Source of the DNA: an uncultured Kiritimatiellota bacterium
GTDB lineage: Bacteria; Verrucomicrobiota; Kiritimatiellia; RFP12; UBA1067
Reading direction: 5' to 3'
Assembly: GCA_934635385.1 (NCBI GenBank)
Contig: CAKTZI010000042.1
Coordinates: 1-32,737, forward strand
DNA length: 32,737 nucleotides
Made by a program: the position numbers and the translations under genes. The notes beneath the pieces were generated by a model that had not been told where the DNA came from, ran no database searches, and saw only the letters and a list, made by a program, of their open reading frames with translations. Below, piece after piece: positions 9,148 through 16,454 of this stretch. Positions within the stretch are counted from its first letter, which is position 1. The number at the start of each line of letters is the position of its first letter.

Positions 9148-9241
9148 ACGTCGGCAAGCGACAGGCGACGAGGTGCGCGGACGACTGTCGCACAGAACGA
9201 GACGCATCTTTCTACTTGCAAATGCACGTTCGAGAAAAGTG

Positions 9242-9261
9242 CGAAGCATTTTCGTGCTTCG
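9242..9261 (-). terminator. Probable terminator of the uxu operon
   Basis: On the minus strand CGAAGCA-CGAAAA-TGCTTCG forms a 7-bp stem followed by CACTTTTCTC, 60 nt after the MFS stop codon. The T run is short, so confidence is moderate. Confidence 0.4.
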
Positions 9262-9320
9262 ACGTCAAGCTCGCCAAGGTTTCGTGGTTGCGCGCAGCAC
9301 CACAACCTCTACCAGCAAAC

Positions 9321-10565
9321 CTACTCCACGACGCGGTCGCGGCGGAAGGTGAAGAGGAACGAGGCGAGCAACGCCGCGACGCCGACAAGATAGCCCACGC
9401 CAAGGACGCCAAAGCCGATCTCGAAGCCGCGCACGCCATAACGGTCGGACAGCGCCCCCATCAGCAGCGGCGACAGCGAGCCGATGAAGAAGGCGATCAT
9501 CGTCATCAGCCCCTCGGCACTCGCTCGGTGCGCCGGCGCAACGACATCGAAGAGGCTCGCGTGCGTGTTCACCTCGAAGAGTCCGCGAAAGACGCCATAC
9601 AGGACGACCGCGCACCAGCACGCCGCGACGCCGGGCGCACAGCCGACGAACAGGAGCGCGGGGGCTCCACCGACAAGCGCGGCGATCTGAAGCCCCAGCC
9701 GAAAGCGCGGACGGCGGGCGACGAGGCGGTCGGTGACAAACGCCCCGAGCATGATTGCCGCGAACGCCGCCACATGATGGTAGAGCATCGTGCCGCTCCC
9801 CGCCGCGCCGACCGAGAGTCCGAACTTGCGCGCGACGAACTTCGGCGCCCAGCAGAGGTAGGCGTTGTTGGCGAAGACGACGGCGATGAAGCCGACCGAC
9901 GCGAGCAGTGCGGACGGATTGCAGAAGTAGGCCCGCAGGGATGCCGTGAACGACGGCGCGGCCGCCGCCTGCCCCGCTGTCGTCGCGCCGGCATCTGTCG
10001 GACGCTCCTTCAGCGCAAAGCAGAAGACGATGCCGAGCAGGAAGCCGAGCCCGCCGAAGACGAAGAAGACGGGCCGCCAGCCGCCCAGCAGGTGCAGTGA
10101 CCACGCGACGAGCGCACCAGAGAACATCAGCCCGACGTAGAGCGCCGACTGGTGCACCGAAAACGCGATTGACCGCGTCTCGCGGTGATGCGACGCAAGC
10201 AGCGCGAACGCGCTCGGCGCATAGAAGCTCTCGCCGCCGCCCGTCGCGATCGAGCGGAAGAAGACGAGACCGCATATGCCGCCGACGAAGCCCGTGCAGG
10301 CCGTCATCAGCGACCAGAAGAGCAGCGACAGCGTGATGATCCACTTGCGCGAGACGCGGTCGCCCAGCATGCCGGCGAACGGCGTCGTCACGGCGAGCGT
10401 GCAGAAGAGCGCGGTGTTGACCCATCCGATCTGGAGGTCGGTGAGGCCGAGATCCTCCTGAATGGGGATCGTCAGCAGCCCGAACAGTGCGCGATCCGCC
10501 TGATGGAAGAAGAACGCGCCGCTCAGGAGCGCGAGGACGACCCACTTGTAGCCGCGCGCGCTCAC
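9321..10565 (-). CDS. MFS transporter, probably for a hexuronate or related sugar acid
   Basis: A 414-residue, twelve-helix major facilitator. The first segment (GYKWVVLALLSGAFFFHQADR) and the cytoplasmic loop-2 motif GMLGDRVSRKW are typical of the family and resemble the anion:cation symporter group that includes ExuT. A charged loop near residue 195-215 separates the two six-helix halves. I chose the GTG at 10565: it overlaps the uxuA stop as GTGA, and the sequence upstream of it in this frame is non-hydrophobic antisense of uxuA. As last gene of the operon after SDR, lactonase and mannonate dehydratase, its substrate is probably the uronic acid or lactone the operon degrades. Confidence 0.85.
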   Translation of the reverse strand: MSARGYKWVVLALLSGAFFFHQADRALFGLLTIPIQEDLGLTDLQIGWVNTALFCTLAVTTPFAGMLGDRVSRKWIITLSLLFWSLMTACTGFVGGICGLVFFRSIATGGGESFYAPSAFALLASHHRETRSIAFSVHQSALYVGLMFSGALVAWSLHLLGGWRPVFFVFGGLGFLLGIVFCFALKERPTDAGATTAGQAAAAPSFTASLRAYFCNPSALLASVGFIAVVFANNAYLCWAPKFVARKFGLSVGAAGSGTMLYHHVAAFAAIMLGAFVTDRLVARRPRFRLGLQIAALVGGAPALLFVGCAPGVAACWCAVVLYGVFRGLFEVNTHASLFDVVAPAHRASAEGLMTMIAFFIGSLSPLLMGALSDRYGVRGFEIGFGVLGVGYLVGVAALLASFLFTFRRDRVVE

Positions 10566-11560
10566 ATGATCCCCCGGATGTAGCCGAGCGCGAACGCCAT
10601 GCCGGTCTCCCACCAGTCGGCCGCCTCCAGGCGCGGCGTGTGGTCGGGCACGACCGTCCCCGCAAAGCCGCACCGTTCGTAAATCGCCATCGCCTTCTTC
10701 ATGTCCACGTAACCGTCGTCGATGAAGACCTCCGAATAGCGCGGCAGCTGTCCCGAGACGTTGCGGAAGTGGACGTAGCCGATTTTGCCGGCCGAGGCGA
10801 ACTCCTCGATCGCCGCGTAGACGTCAACGCCGCGCATGGTCGAGATCGTGCCCTGACAGAACTCGATCGCGTTCGCCGGCGAGTCGACGAGCCGCATCAG
10901 CTTGCGGTAGCCCTCGACCGAGGTGAGCGGACGGTACGTGCCCTTCAGGTATTCGATCGGCGGATCGTCCGGATGCGCACAGAGCTTCATCCCGTACCTC
11001 TCGGCGACGGGACAGAGGTTTTCGAGAAAATACTTCAGGCGCGCCCAGTGCTGTTCGGGCGTCGTCGGCGGCAGAACGTCCACCGCGCTGCGGCGCTCGA
11101 TCTCGGTGTTGAACCAGAAGCGGCGGGACGGCAGCGGCGCGTGGTCGACCTTTGCCTCGTCGAACATCTTGATCGAGGCCGCGCCGCGTCCGTTCGTGTT
11201 GTTCGCCTCGGTGTAGTAGCCCTGCACGCCGCAGCAGCTGAAGTTGTAGCCGAAGACCTTCATCCCGGCCCTGCCCGCGTTCTCGACGGTCTGGATCAGG
11301 TTCGCCATCTGCTCCTCCTTGCCCGGCTCGTCGAGGACAACGTGGTCGAGGTGCTGCGGATGGAAGTTCTCGATGCCCTCCAGCACAAGCCCATGCTTCG
11401 CGGCCTGTTCGCGGATGCGCACGAAGTCCTCCAGGTGCCACACGCCGTCGCCCGCGCCAAACGGCACCCAGGCGATCACCGTCTCGCAGCCCAGCTGCCG
11501 CGCGAGCGCAAGATGCGCGTCCGTCCATTTTTCGGGGTGAAGACACAATCCGAGTTTCAT
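10562..11560 (-). CDS. uxuA: Mannonate dehydratase (EC 4.2.1.8)
   Basis: A 332-residue TIM-barrel enzyme that dehydrates D-mannonate to 2-keto-3-deoxy-D-gluconate in glucuronate catabolism. Recognisable blocks are GLCLHPEKWTD at the start, LCAHPDDPP (H196), IEFCQGTISTM (C235), YVHFRNVS (H264), EVFIDDGYVDM and VVPDHTP (D306). H196, C235, H264 and D306 match the His/Cys/His/Asp metal site of the family in order and spacing. Length is slightly below the E. coli enzyme and close to shorter Gram-positive forms. It lies 19 nt after the lactonase gene, with AAGGAAA upstream, and overlaps the transporter start by 4 nt, implying translational coupling. Confidence 0.88.
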   Translation of the reverse strand: MKLGLCLHPEKWTDAHLALARQLGCETVIAWVPFGAGDGVWHLEDFVRIREQAAKHGLVLEGIENFHPQHLDHVVLDEPGKEEQMANLIQTVENAGRAGMKVFGYNFSCCGVQGYYTEANNTNGRGAASIKMFDEAKVDHAPLPSRRFWFNTEIERRSAVDVLPPTTPEQHWARLKYFLENLCPVAERYGMKLCAHPDDPPIEYLKGTYRPLTSVEGYRKLMRLVDSPANAIEFCQGTISTMRGVDVYAAIEEFASAGKIGYVHFRNVSGQLPRYSEVFIDDGYVDMKKAMAIYERCGFAGTVVPDHTPRLEAADWWETGMAFALGYIRGIM

Positions 11561-11579
11561 TTCCGTTCGTTTCCTTTCT

Positions 11580-12425
11580 TCACTGGTTCAAGGGCTTCAG
11601 CTCGAAGACCGATCCCGCGCCCGTCGCGGCAAAGTAAGCCGCCGCGTCCGGCTCCCGGTTGGCGGTCGTCACGAAGAGGCGTCCGGCTCCAACCTCGACG
11701 CTTGTCACTTTCTTCATCGGGAACGCGACGCACTCCAGAAGCCGTCCGTCCGCCGCGCGATGCTCCAGCCGTGCCCCGTCCCAGAGCGCGACCCAGAGCG
11801 TCCCGTCACGCGGATCGACCGTCATTCCGTCCGGCACGCCCGGTGCCGCGAAGTCGTCCACGAGGATGCGACGGTTCGCAAGCTGCCCCGTCTTGCGGTC
11901 ATAGTCGTAGGCGTAAATCCGTTTCTCGTCCGAGACGACGAAGTAGAAGGTCTTTCCGTCCGGCGAGACGCCCATACCGTTCGGATTCCCGTCCGTCGCG
12001 GGCTCCAGGCACGTGAACGCGCCGTCCCGCAAGAGCCACAGTTCGCCCTTCAGTCCCTGCGACGGCTCGTGCGCCACGCCGCAGAACGCATTCGCGCCGT
12101 CGATCCAGACGTCATTGAACCGCCGCCCCTCGCGGTTCGGCAGCTTTCCGCGCAGAATGGGCGTGCCGCCGAAATCCGTGTCCCAGACTTCGCACCGCGC
12201 CGTGAAGAGGCGGAGCCGTCCGTGGCCGAGCGGCGCGAGCGCGCCGATCTTGCCGAGACCGGGATCGACCGCCTCGAACGCCGTCGGCGGTGCGCCGTCC
12301 CGCTGACGCAGATACCGCCCGCCCGTGAGATCGACCCAGTAGAGCGTCTTGTCGGCGGCGCACCAGCGCGGCCCTTCCGCGACCACGCACGGCGACGCGG
12401 CATAGCATTCAAGCACCCAGCCCAT
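11580..12425 (-). CDS. SMP-30/gluconolactonase/LRE-family lactonase
   Basis: A 281-residue six-bladed beta-propeller of the SMP-30/regucalcin family, whose members open sugar lactones with a divalent metal. Expected ligands are visible: E17 in VAEGPRW, N149 in GNPNGMGVSPDG and D199 in VPDGMTVD, plus N104 in RFNDVWID. No signal peptide, so cytoplasmic. It starts 4 nt after the SDR stop and is followed by uxuA, so it probably converts an aldono- or uronolactone into the acid entering the pathway. The exact lactone cannot be read from sequence. Confidence 0.85.
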   Translation of the reverse strand: MGWVLECYAASPCVVAEGPRWCAADKTLYWVDLTGGRYLRQRDGAPPTAFEAVDPGLGKIGALAPLGHGRLRLFTARCEVWDTDFGGTPILRGKLPNREGRRFNDVWIDGANAFCGVAHEPSQGLKGELWLLRDGAFTCLEPATDGNPNGMGVSPDGKTFYFVVSDEKRIYAYDYDRKTGQLANRRILVDDFAAPGVPDGMTVDPRDGTLWVALWDGARLEHRAADGRLLECVAFPMKKVTSVEVGAGRLFVTTANREPDAAAYFAATGAGSVFELKPLNQ

Positions 12426-12429
12426 CCGC

Positions 12430-13257
12430 TTACCGCTCCCGCATCTTCGACGTGTCGTCCTCGCACGCGGCGGGATAGAGCTGTGCCGTGGAGCCGCCGT
12501 CCATCACGAGCCGCGCGCCCTGGAAGCCGCGCGCGCCGTCGCTCGCGAGGAACGCGACGGCCTCCGCGACGTCGGCCCCGGTCGCCTCGTGCCCGTTCGG
12601 CACGAGCGAGCGCCGCTGGGCCTTGATCTCGTCGGAGAGGAAGTTCCATCGGCTCGTCCAGATGAAGCCCGGCGCGACCATGTTGACGCGAATCCCCTTC
12701 GGGCCGAGATCGACCGCGAACGCCTTCATCATTGCGTCCATCGCGCCCTTCGAGGCGACATAGGTGATGCGGTTGCGGCTCACGCGCTCGGACGAGTTGG
12801 ACCCGACGAACACGACGACGCCTCGCTGGCCGGTCTGCGGGTTGCACGACTGCTTCAGGAAGAAGCGGTTCGCCGCGAGCTGCACGAGCCGGAAGCCGCC
12901 GAGGACATTCACGTCGAGGACGGACTGGAACTGTGCGTCCGTCGTCTCCAGGCAGGTGCCCTGTCCGAGGCCGAAGTTCGCCGCGTTCGAGACGATGACA
13001 TCGAGCCGCCCGGCCTCCTTCTCGATGACATCCATCATCACCTCGACATTCGCACGACGCGAGACGTCGCACGTTAGCGCACGGAAGCCGGAGAGCCCGC
13101 GCGCCTCCAGCGCCCGCACGCCCTCCGCGACGGAGGCGTCGTTCGAGCCGCAGAGGAAGACCTTCGCCCCTTCGCGCAGAAAGAGATCGACGATCTCCAA
13201 CCCCGTGTTCCGGCACCCGCCGGTCACGACCACAACCTTGTCTTCAAAACGTTTCAT
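12430..13257 (-). CDS. SDR-family oxidoreductase, probably fructuronate/mannonate or gluconate dehydrogenase
   Basis: A 275-residue classical short-chain dehydrogenase. The Rossmann dinucleotide motif is TGGCRNTG at 12-19 (the usual first Gly spacing with Cys-Arg-Asn in between), NAAN is at 91-94, the catalytic Ser lies in GSNSSERV (about S153-S156), and Y166-x-x-x-K170 is YVASK. It ends in a VMDGGST-type segment. Position upstream of lactonase and uxuA suggests it reduces fructuronate to mannonate; B. subtilis-type UxuB is an SDR, so this is plausible, but KduD or gluconate 5-dehydrogenase activity is equally compatible. I chose the ATG at 13257 because the upstream in-frame stretch is promoter DNA. 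Confidence 0.82.
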   Translation of the reverse strand: MKRFEDKVVVVTGGCRNTGLEIVDLFLREGAKVFLCGSNDASVAEGVRALEARGLSGFRALTCDVSRRANVEVMMDVIEKEAGRLDVIVSNAANFGLGQGTCLETTDAQFQSVLDVNVLGGFRLVQLAANRFFLKQSCNPQTGQRGVVVFVGSNSSERVSRNRITYVASKGAMDAMMKAFAVDLGPKGIRVNMVAPGFIWTSRWNFLSDEIKAQRRSLVPNGHEATGADVAEAVAFLASDGARGFQGARLVMDGGSTAQLYPAACEDDTSKMRER

Positions 13258-13297
13258 GTCTTTGCCCTTCAGCCTTTTCACACGTTTCAGGTCGCGG

Positions 13298-13327
13298 ATT
13301 GTAGCACAGGGACGCTCGGCAAGGCAA
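13298..13327 (-). promoter_or_regulatory. Promoter of the uxu operon
   Basis: TTGCCT (13322-13327), an 18-nt spacer and TACAAT (13298-13303) on the minus strand, about 40 nt upstream of the SDR start. Confidence 0.55.
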
Positions 13328-13355
13328 GCCGACAGGGGCATTTTGCCAGCACAAC

Positions 13356-13368
13356 AAAAGTCACAAAT
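13356..13368 (-). promoter_or_regulatory. Shared regulatory box, copy 2 (ATTTGTGACTTTT)
   Basis: Identical to 8408-8420, again 28 nt upstream of the -35 and followed by similar AT-rich sequence. It probably binds a regulator common to the uxu operon and the kinase gene. Confidence 0.55.
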
Positions 13369-13420
13369 TAAAAATGCTGTTTTTAACGCAAGACACCCTA
13401 AGGGGGCGGCGAAACCGATG

Positions 13421-15742
13421 TCAGCGGATGACGTAGCCGTCCGGGGCGCCGCCAGAGATGCGCCGCTCCGTCAGCCTCCCGCCCCTCCACGCGAGATCGA
13501 CCGTGTAGCCGCCGCGCGCGCGAAGCCCCGTCACGCGCCCTTCCGGCCACGCGGACGGCAGCGCCGGCAGCAGCCGCAGCACCGTCTTCCCGTCGTCCGC
13601 CGTCCGCTCGTGGCTCTGCAGCAGCATCTCCGCGATCGCCGCCGTGAAGCCGAGATTCCCGTCGATCTGGAACGGCGGGTGCGCGTCCATGAGGTTCGGG
13701 TACGTCCCGCCCCGGTACGTGCCGCCGAGCGTCGCGCACGTCGGCGTGAGCTGGCCCTCCAGGATCCTGTGGGCGTGGTCGCCGTCGAGGAGCCGCGCCC
13801 ACCACGCGGCGCGCCACGCCATGCCCCAGCCCATCGAGACGTCGCCGCGATGGGCAAGCGTCTTCCGCGCCGCCGCGAAGAGCACCGGCGTCTCCGGCGT
13901 GACCTGGGCGGACGGGTAGAGCGCGTAGAGGTGCGAGACGTGGCGGTGCGTGTCCTCTGGGTCATCGAGGTCCTCCGTCCACTCCATGAGCTGGCCCCAC
14001 CGCCCGACCTGCAGGGGCGCGAGGCGGGCGCGGCACGCGGCGATCTCCGAAAGCGTCGCCGCGTCCTCGGACGCCTTGCCGAGCGCCTGCGCGGCGGCGG
14101 CGACCGCATCGAAGAGGTCGCGCAGGATCTGCGCGTCCATCGACGCCCCGCGTGTCCACTTGACGCCGCCGCGCCCCTTCGGCGCGTTCTCCGGCGAGAT
14201 GCCGGGGATGACCGCGAGGAAGCCCGTCTTCGGGTCTTCGGCCAGGACGTCGAGGAAGAACTCCGCCGCGCCCTTCATGACGGGGTAGGCGCGCGCGAGG
14301 AACGCCCTGTCGCGCGTGAAGAGCCAGCTGTCCCAGAGCTGGGCCGAGAGCCACGCGCCGCCCATCGGCCAAAGGCCGTTCGCGCCGTGGACGGGCACGG
14401 TCAGGCGCCAGATGTCCGTGTGGTGGTGGCAGCACCAGCCGCGCGCGCCGTACATGTCCCTCGCCGTGCGCGCGCCGGAGACCGCGAGATCCTCCAGCAG
14501 GGCGAGCAGCGGCTCGGCGAGCGGCGAGAGGTTCGCGACATCGACGGGCCAGTAGTTCATCTGGAGGTTGACGTTGACCGTGTAGCTCGACATCCACGGC
14601 GGGACGAGCCACTCGTTCCAGATCCCCTGCAGGGTCGGCGGCTGCGTGCCGGGCTGCGAGGACGAGATGAGCAGATAGCGCCCGTACGCGAAGAGGAGCG
14701 CGGCGAGGTGCGGGTCCTTCGTCTCGCGGAACGCCTTCAGCCGCTCCGGGACGGTCGCGCCGGGCGTCGGGTCGGGCAACTCCAGCCGGCACGTGCCGAA
14801 CTGCTTTCGGTAGGCCGCGACGTGGCGCGCGCGAAGCTCGCCGTAGCCGAAGGCGAGGGCCTGCGCGAGGCGCGTCTCCGCCCGCGCCCGCTCATCGCCG
14901 GACGAGCCGTCCCGCCAGTCCACGAAGCTCGTCGCCGCCGAGAGGACGAGCGTGACGGACGTCGCGCCCGCGACGGAGAGAACGCCGTTGTCCGCCGAGA
15001 CGCGACCGCCGTCCGCAAGGGCCTTCAGGCGCGCGAAGTAGCGGATGTCGCCCCACGAGTAGTGGGGGACACCCGCGCGGCCGGCAAGGGTGACGTCGCA
15101 TCCGTCGTCGGACGTCTTCGCCTCGCGCTGGAACGGGCTCTCGAAGAACGCCGCGAACGAGAGCGCGCCGGGGCGGTCCGCCGTGAGGCGCACGGCGATG
15201 ACGTCGTCCGCAAGCGACGTAAACGCCTCGCGGCGGTATGTCACGCCGCCCACCGTATATGCGCACGAGGCGACCGCCTCCTCCAGCGAGAGGGAGCGGC
15301 GATAGGATGTCGGCAGGTCGTGCCCCTCCATGCGGAGGACGAGCGAGCCGAGCGTCTGGTACGCCTCGGACGTGTTCCGCCGCGAGACGTGGCCGTCCGT
15401 CGTGCGGTTGAGGAGATCGACCGCCTCCCTCTCCTTCCCGTCGAGGACGAGCCGCCGGCATTCCGGGAGTATCCCCCTGAGCCTCGGCTCCAGCATGGTG
15501 TCGGGCCGCCCGTCCCAGAGCGTGTCCTCGTTGAGCTGCAGGCGCTCCGCGCCCGGCCCGCCGAAGACCATCGCGCCGAGCCGCCCGTTGCCGAGCGGCA
15601 GCGCCTCGTTCCACGTCGCCGCCGGCGCGCCGTAGTCCAGCGTCAGCGGCGACGCCCCGGACGCCGCATCGACAACAAACAGCAACAGTCCCACGACCGC
15701 CACGATACCCTTGTTTCTTTGCTCGTAAGTACGATTCTTCAT
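13421..15742 (-). CDS. GH95-family glycosidase (alpha-L-fucosidase/galactosidase)
   Basis: A 773-residue secreted enzyme of family GH95, inverting 1,2-alpha-L-fucosidases and related alpha-L-galactosidases. Counting from the ATG at 15742, a signal peptide covers about 1-30 (VAVVGLLLFVVDAASGA). An N-terminal beta domain opens with WNEALPLGNGRLGAMVFGG, then comes an (alpha/alpha)6 barrel. Hallmarks are VNVNLQMNYWP (N390, N392, activating asparagines), SPENAP (E518, general acid) and IDGNLGFTAAIAEMLLQS (D694). The usual DGNFG reads DGNLG. It starts only 4 nt after the VapC stop, so it may be co-transcribed with the toxin-antitoxin pair. With GH106 and GH2 nearby it fits removal of fucosyl or galactosyl side chains from plant or host glycans. 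Confidence 0.9.
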   Translation of the reverse strand: MKNRTYEQRNKGIVAVVGLLLFVVDAASGASPLTLDYGAPAATWNEALPLGNGRLGAMVFGGPGAERLQLNEDTLWDGRPDTMLEPRLRGILPECRRLVLDGKEREAVDLLNRTTDGHVSRRNTSEAYQTLGSLVLRMEGHDLPTSYRRSLSLEEAVASCAYTVGGVTYRREAFTSLADDVIAVRLTADRPGALSFAAFFESPFQREAKTSDDGCDVTLAGRAGVPHYSWGDIRYFARLKALADGGRVSADNGVLSVAGATSVTLVLSAATSFVDWRDGSSGDERARAETRLAQALAFGYGELRARHVAAYRKQFGTCRLELPDPTPGATVPERLKAFRETKDPHLAALLFAYGRYLLISSSQPGTQPPTLQGIWNEWLVPPWMSSYTVNVNLQMNYWPVDVANLSPLAEPLLALLEDLAVSGARTARDMYGARGWCCHHHTDIWRLTVPVHGANGLWPMGGAWLSAQLWDSWLFTRDRAFLARAYPVMKGAAEFFLDVLAEDPKTGFLAVIPGISPENAPKGRGGVKWTRGASMDAQILRDLFDAVAAAAQALGKASEDAATLSEIAACRARLAPLQVGRWGQLMEWTEDLDDPEDTHRHVSHLYALYPSAQVTPETPVLFAAARKTLAHRGDVSMGWGMAWRAAWWARLLDGDHAHRILEGQLTPTCATLGGTYRGGTYPNLMDAHPPFQIDGNLGFTAAIAEMLLQSHERTADDGKTVLRLLPALPSAWPEGRVTGLRARGGYTVDLAWRGGRLTERRISGGAPDGYVIR

Positions 15743-15746
15743 TGCA

Positions 15747-16127
15747 CTACCAAATGGTCTCAACGGAATACTGGGGAATAATCCGATCCCGCGTCACAAT
15801 CGTCAATCCGGCTTCTTGCGCCTGAGCGATAAGCAATCTGTCAAATGGGTCGCGATGAATGTCTGGCAAATGCTTGATGCGTTCCAACGCAAGTGAGTCA
15901 ATTGGGGCAATGCGAATGTCGCGTTCTTGACACAGCCTCTCGATCTCAGGCACTGTCAAGTCGAGCCGCAGCTTGCCGAGCCCCTGCTTGATGGCAATTT
16001 CCCAAAGCGATGCCACGCTCACGTACAAGTCGGGTTCCGCCTGAACGATGCGTCTTGCCCTTTCGGACAATTCAGCCGGAGCGGACAGAAAGAAAATGAG
16101 AACATTCGTGTCAAGAAGATAGCTCAT
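15747..16127 (-). CDS. vapC: PIN-domain toxin of a VapBC pair
   Basis: A 126-residue PIN-domain ribonuclease toxin. Counting from the ATG at 16127, the acidic site is complete: D6 in LLDTNVLI, E43 in ASLWEIAIK, D96 in DPFDRLLIAQA and D114 in IVTRDR. The partner antitoxin ends at 16127, so stop and start overlap as ATGTGATG; a GTG at 16130 is an alternative start. The overlap implies coupled synthesis. The toxin presumably cleaves RNA when free of antitoxin; its target is not predictable. Confidence 0.9.
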   Translation of the reverse strand: MSYLLDTNVLIFFLSAPAELSERARRIVQAEPDLYVSVASLWEIAIKQGLGKLRLDLTVPEIERLCQERDIRIAPIDSLALERIKHLPDIHRDPFDRLLIAQAQEAGLTIVTRDRIIPQYSVETIW

Positions 16128-16372
16128 CACATGTATTCCGAGAAATCCGCAAGCGGCTCGTCAAAATCAGGAGCCATGTAAAAGCCCTTCTCAAAACCAC
16201 CCAATGGACGATGAAGCCTATGCGTTCCTTGATTCGGTACGGAAACGAAGCCCCCCCCCGACGGGCCATGCGCCGTCCTCTGGGACAGGAGAAAACGCAC
16301 AAAGAGAACGACCGCATCTTGCTGAGTCGCCGTCAGTCCTTGAATGTCCCGCTCAAGCGTCGTATAAGACAT
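16127..16372 (-). CDS. vapB: DUF2281-type antitoxin of the VapBC pair
   Basis: An 81-residue protein whose N-terminus (TLERDIQGLTATQQDAVVLF then VRFLLSQR) is the DNA-binding/dimerisation helix region of DUF2281-like antitoxins. The C-terminus (YMAPDFDEPLADFSEYM) is the typical toxin-binding tail with the D-F-DEPL-DF-EYM pattern. The middle contains a run of nine G (16251-16259 on the plus strand as C) encoding SGGGF; a one-base change there would remove the toxin-binding tail. Two palindromes just upstream are probably its own operators. Confidence 0.82.
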   Translation of the reverse strand: MSYTTLERDIQGLTATQQDAVVLFVRFLLSQRTAHGPSGGGFVSVPNQGTHRLHRPLGGFEKGFYMAPDFDEPLADFSEYM

Positions 16373-16397
16373 TTACCACCTCATTGCACTTTGGTTC

Positions 16398-16411
16398 GTG
16401 TTTGGAAACAC
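16398..16411. promoter_or_regulatory. VapBC operator palindrome A
   Basis: GTGTTT-GG-AAACAC, preceded by TTC so that the left half matches TTCGTGTTT of palindrome B. It lies 26 nt upstream of the vapB start. Confidence 0.5.
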
Positions 16412-16426
16412 TGATTCGCATTGATA

Positions 16427-16448
16427 ATTCGTGTTTCAAAACACGAAT
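16427..16448. promoter_or_regulatory. VapBC operator palindrome B
   Basis: ATTCGTGTTT-CA-AAACACGAAT is a perfect 10-bp inverted repeat. Its centre is 33 bp from that of palindrome A, about three helical turns, as expected for cooperative autoregulation by the toxin-antitoxin complex. It also lies just after the stop of the GH106-GH2 gene, but no T run follows, so an operator is more likely than a terminator. Confidence 0.6.
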
Positions 16449-16454
16449 ATTTTA

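Larger units (their letters stand above)
8322..9320. other. Gene-free kilobase rich in GC palindromes
   Basis: All six frames stay open by composition alone and give arginine/alanine/proline-rich peptides without any domain, so I call no gene. The right part holds a likely terminator for the MFS operon (9242-9261); the left edge holds the kinase promoter and box. Between about 8700 and 9180 lie strong inverted repeats: an 11-bp pair at 8913-8923/8946-8956 and a perfect 17-bp pair at 8988-9004/9131-9147. Confidence 0.65.

Noticed and set aside
8548..9249. A 233-codon minus-strand frame in the gene-free kilobase
   Set aside because: Composition is that of random high-GC DNA; no signal, domain or ribosome site, and frames in all phases are equally open.
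16427..16448. Intrinsic terminator of the GH106-GH2 gene
   Set aside because: The perfect hairpin is not followed by a T run on the minus strand and has a sister palindrome 33 bp away, so an operator fits better.
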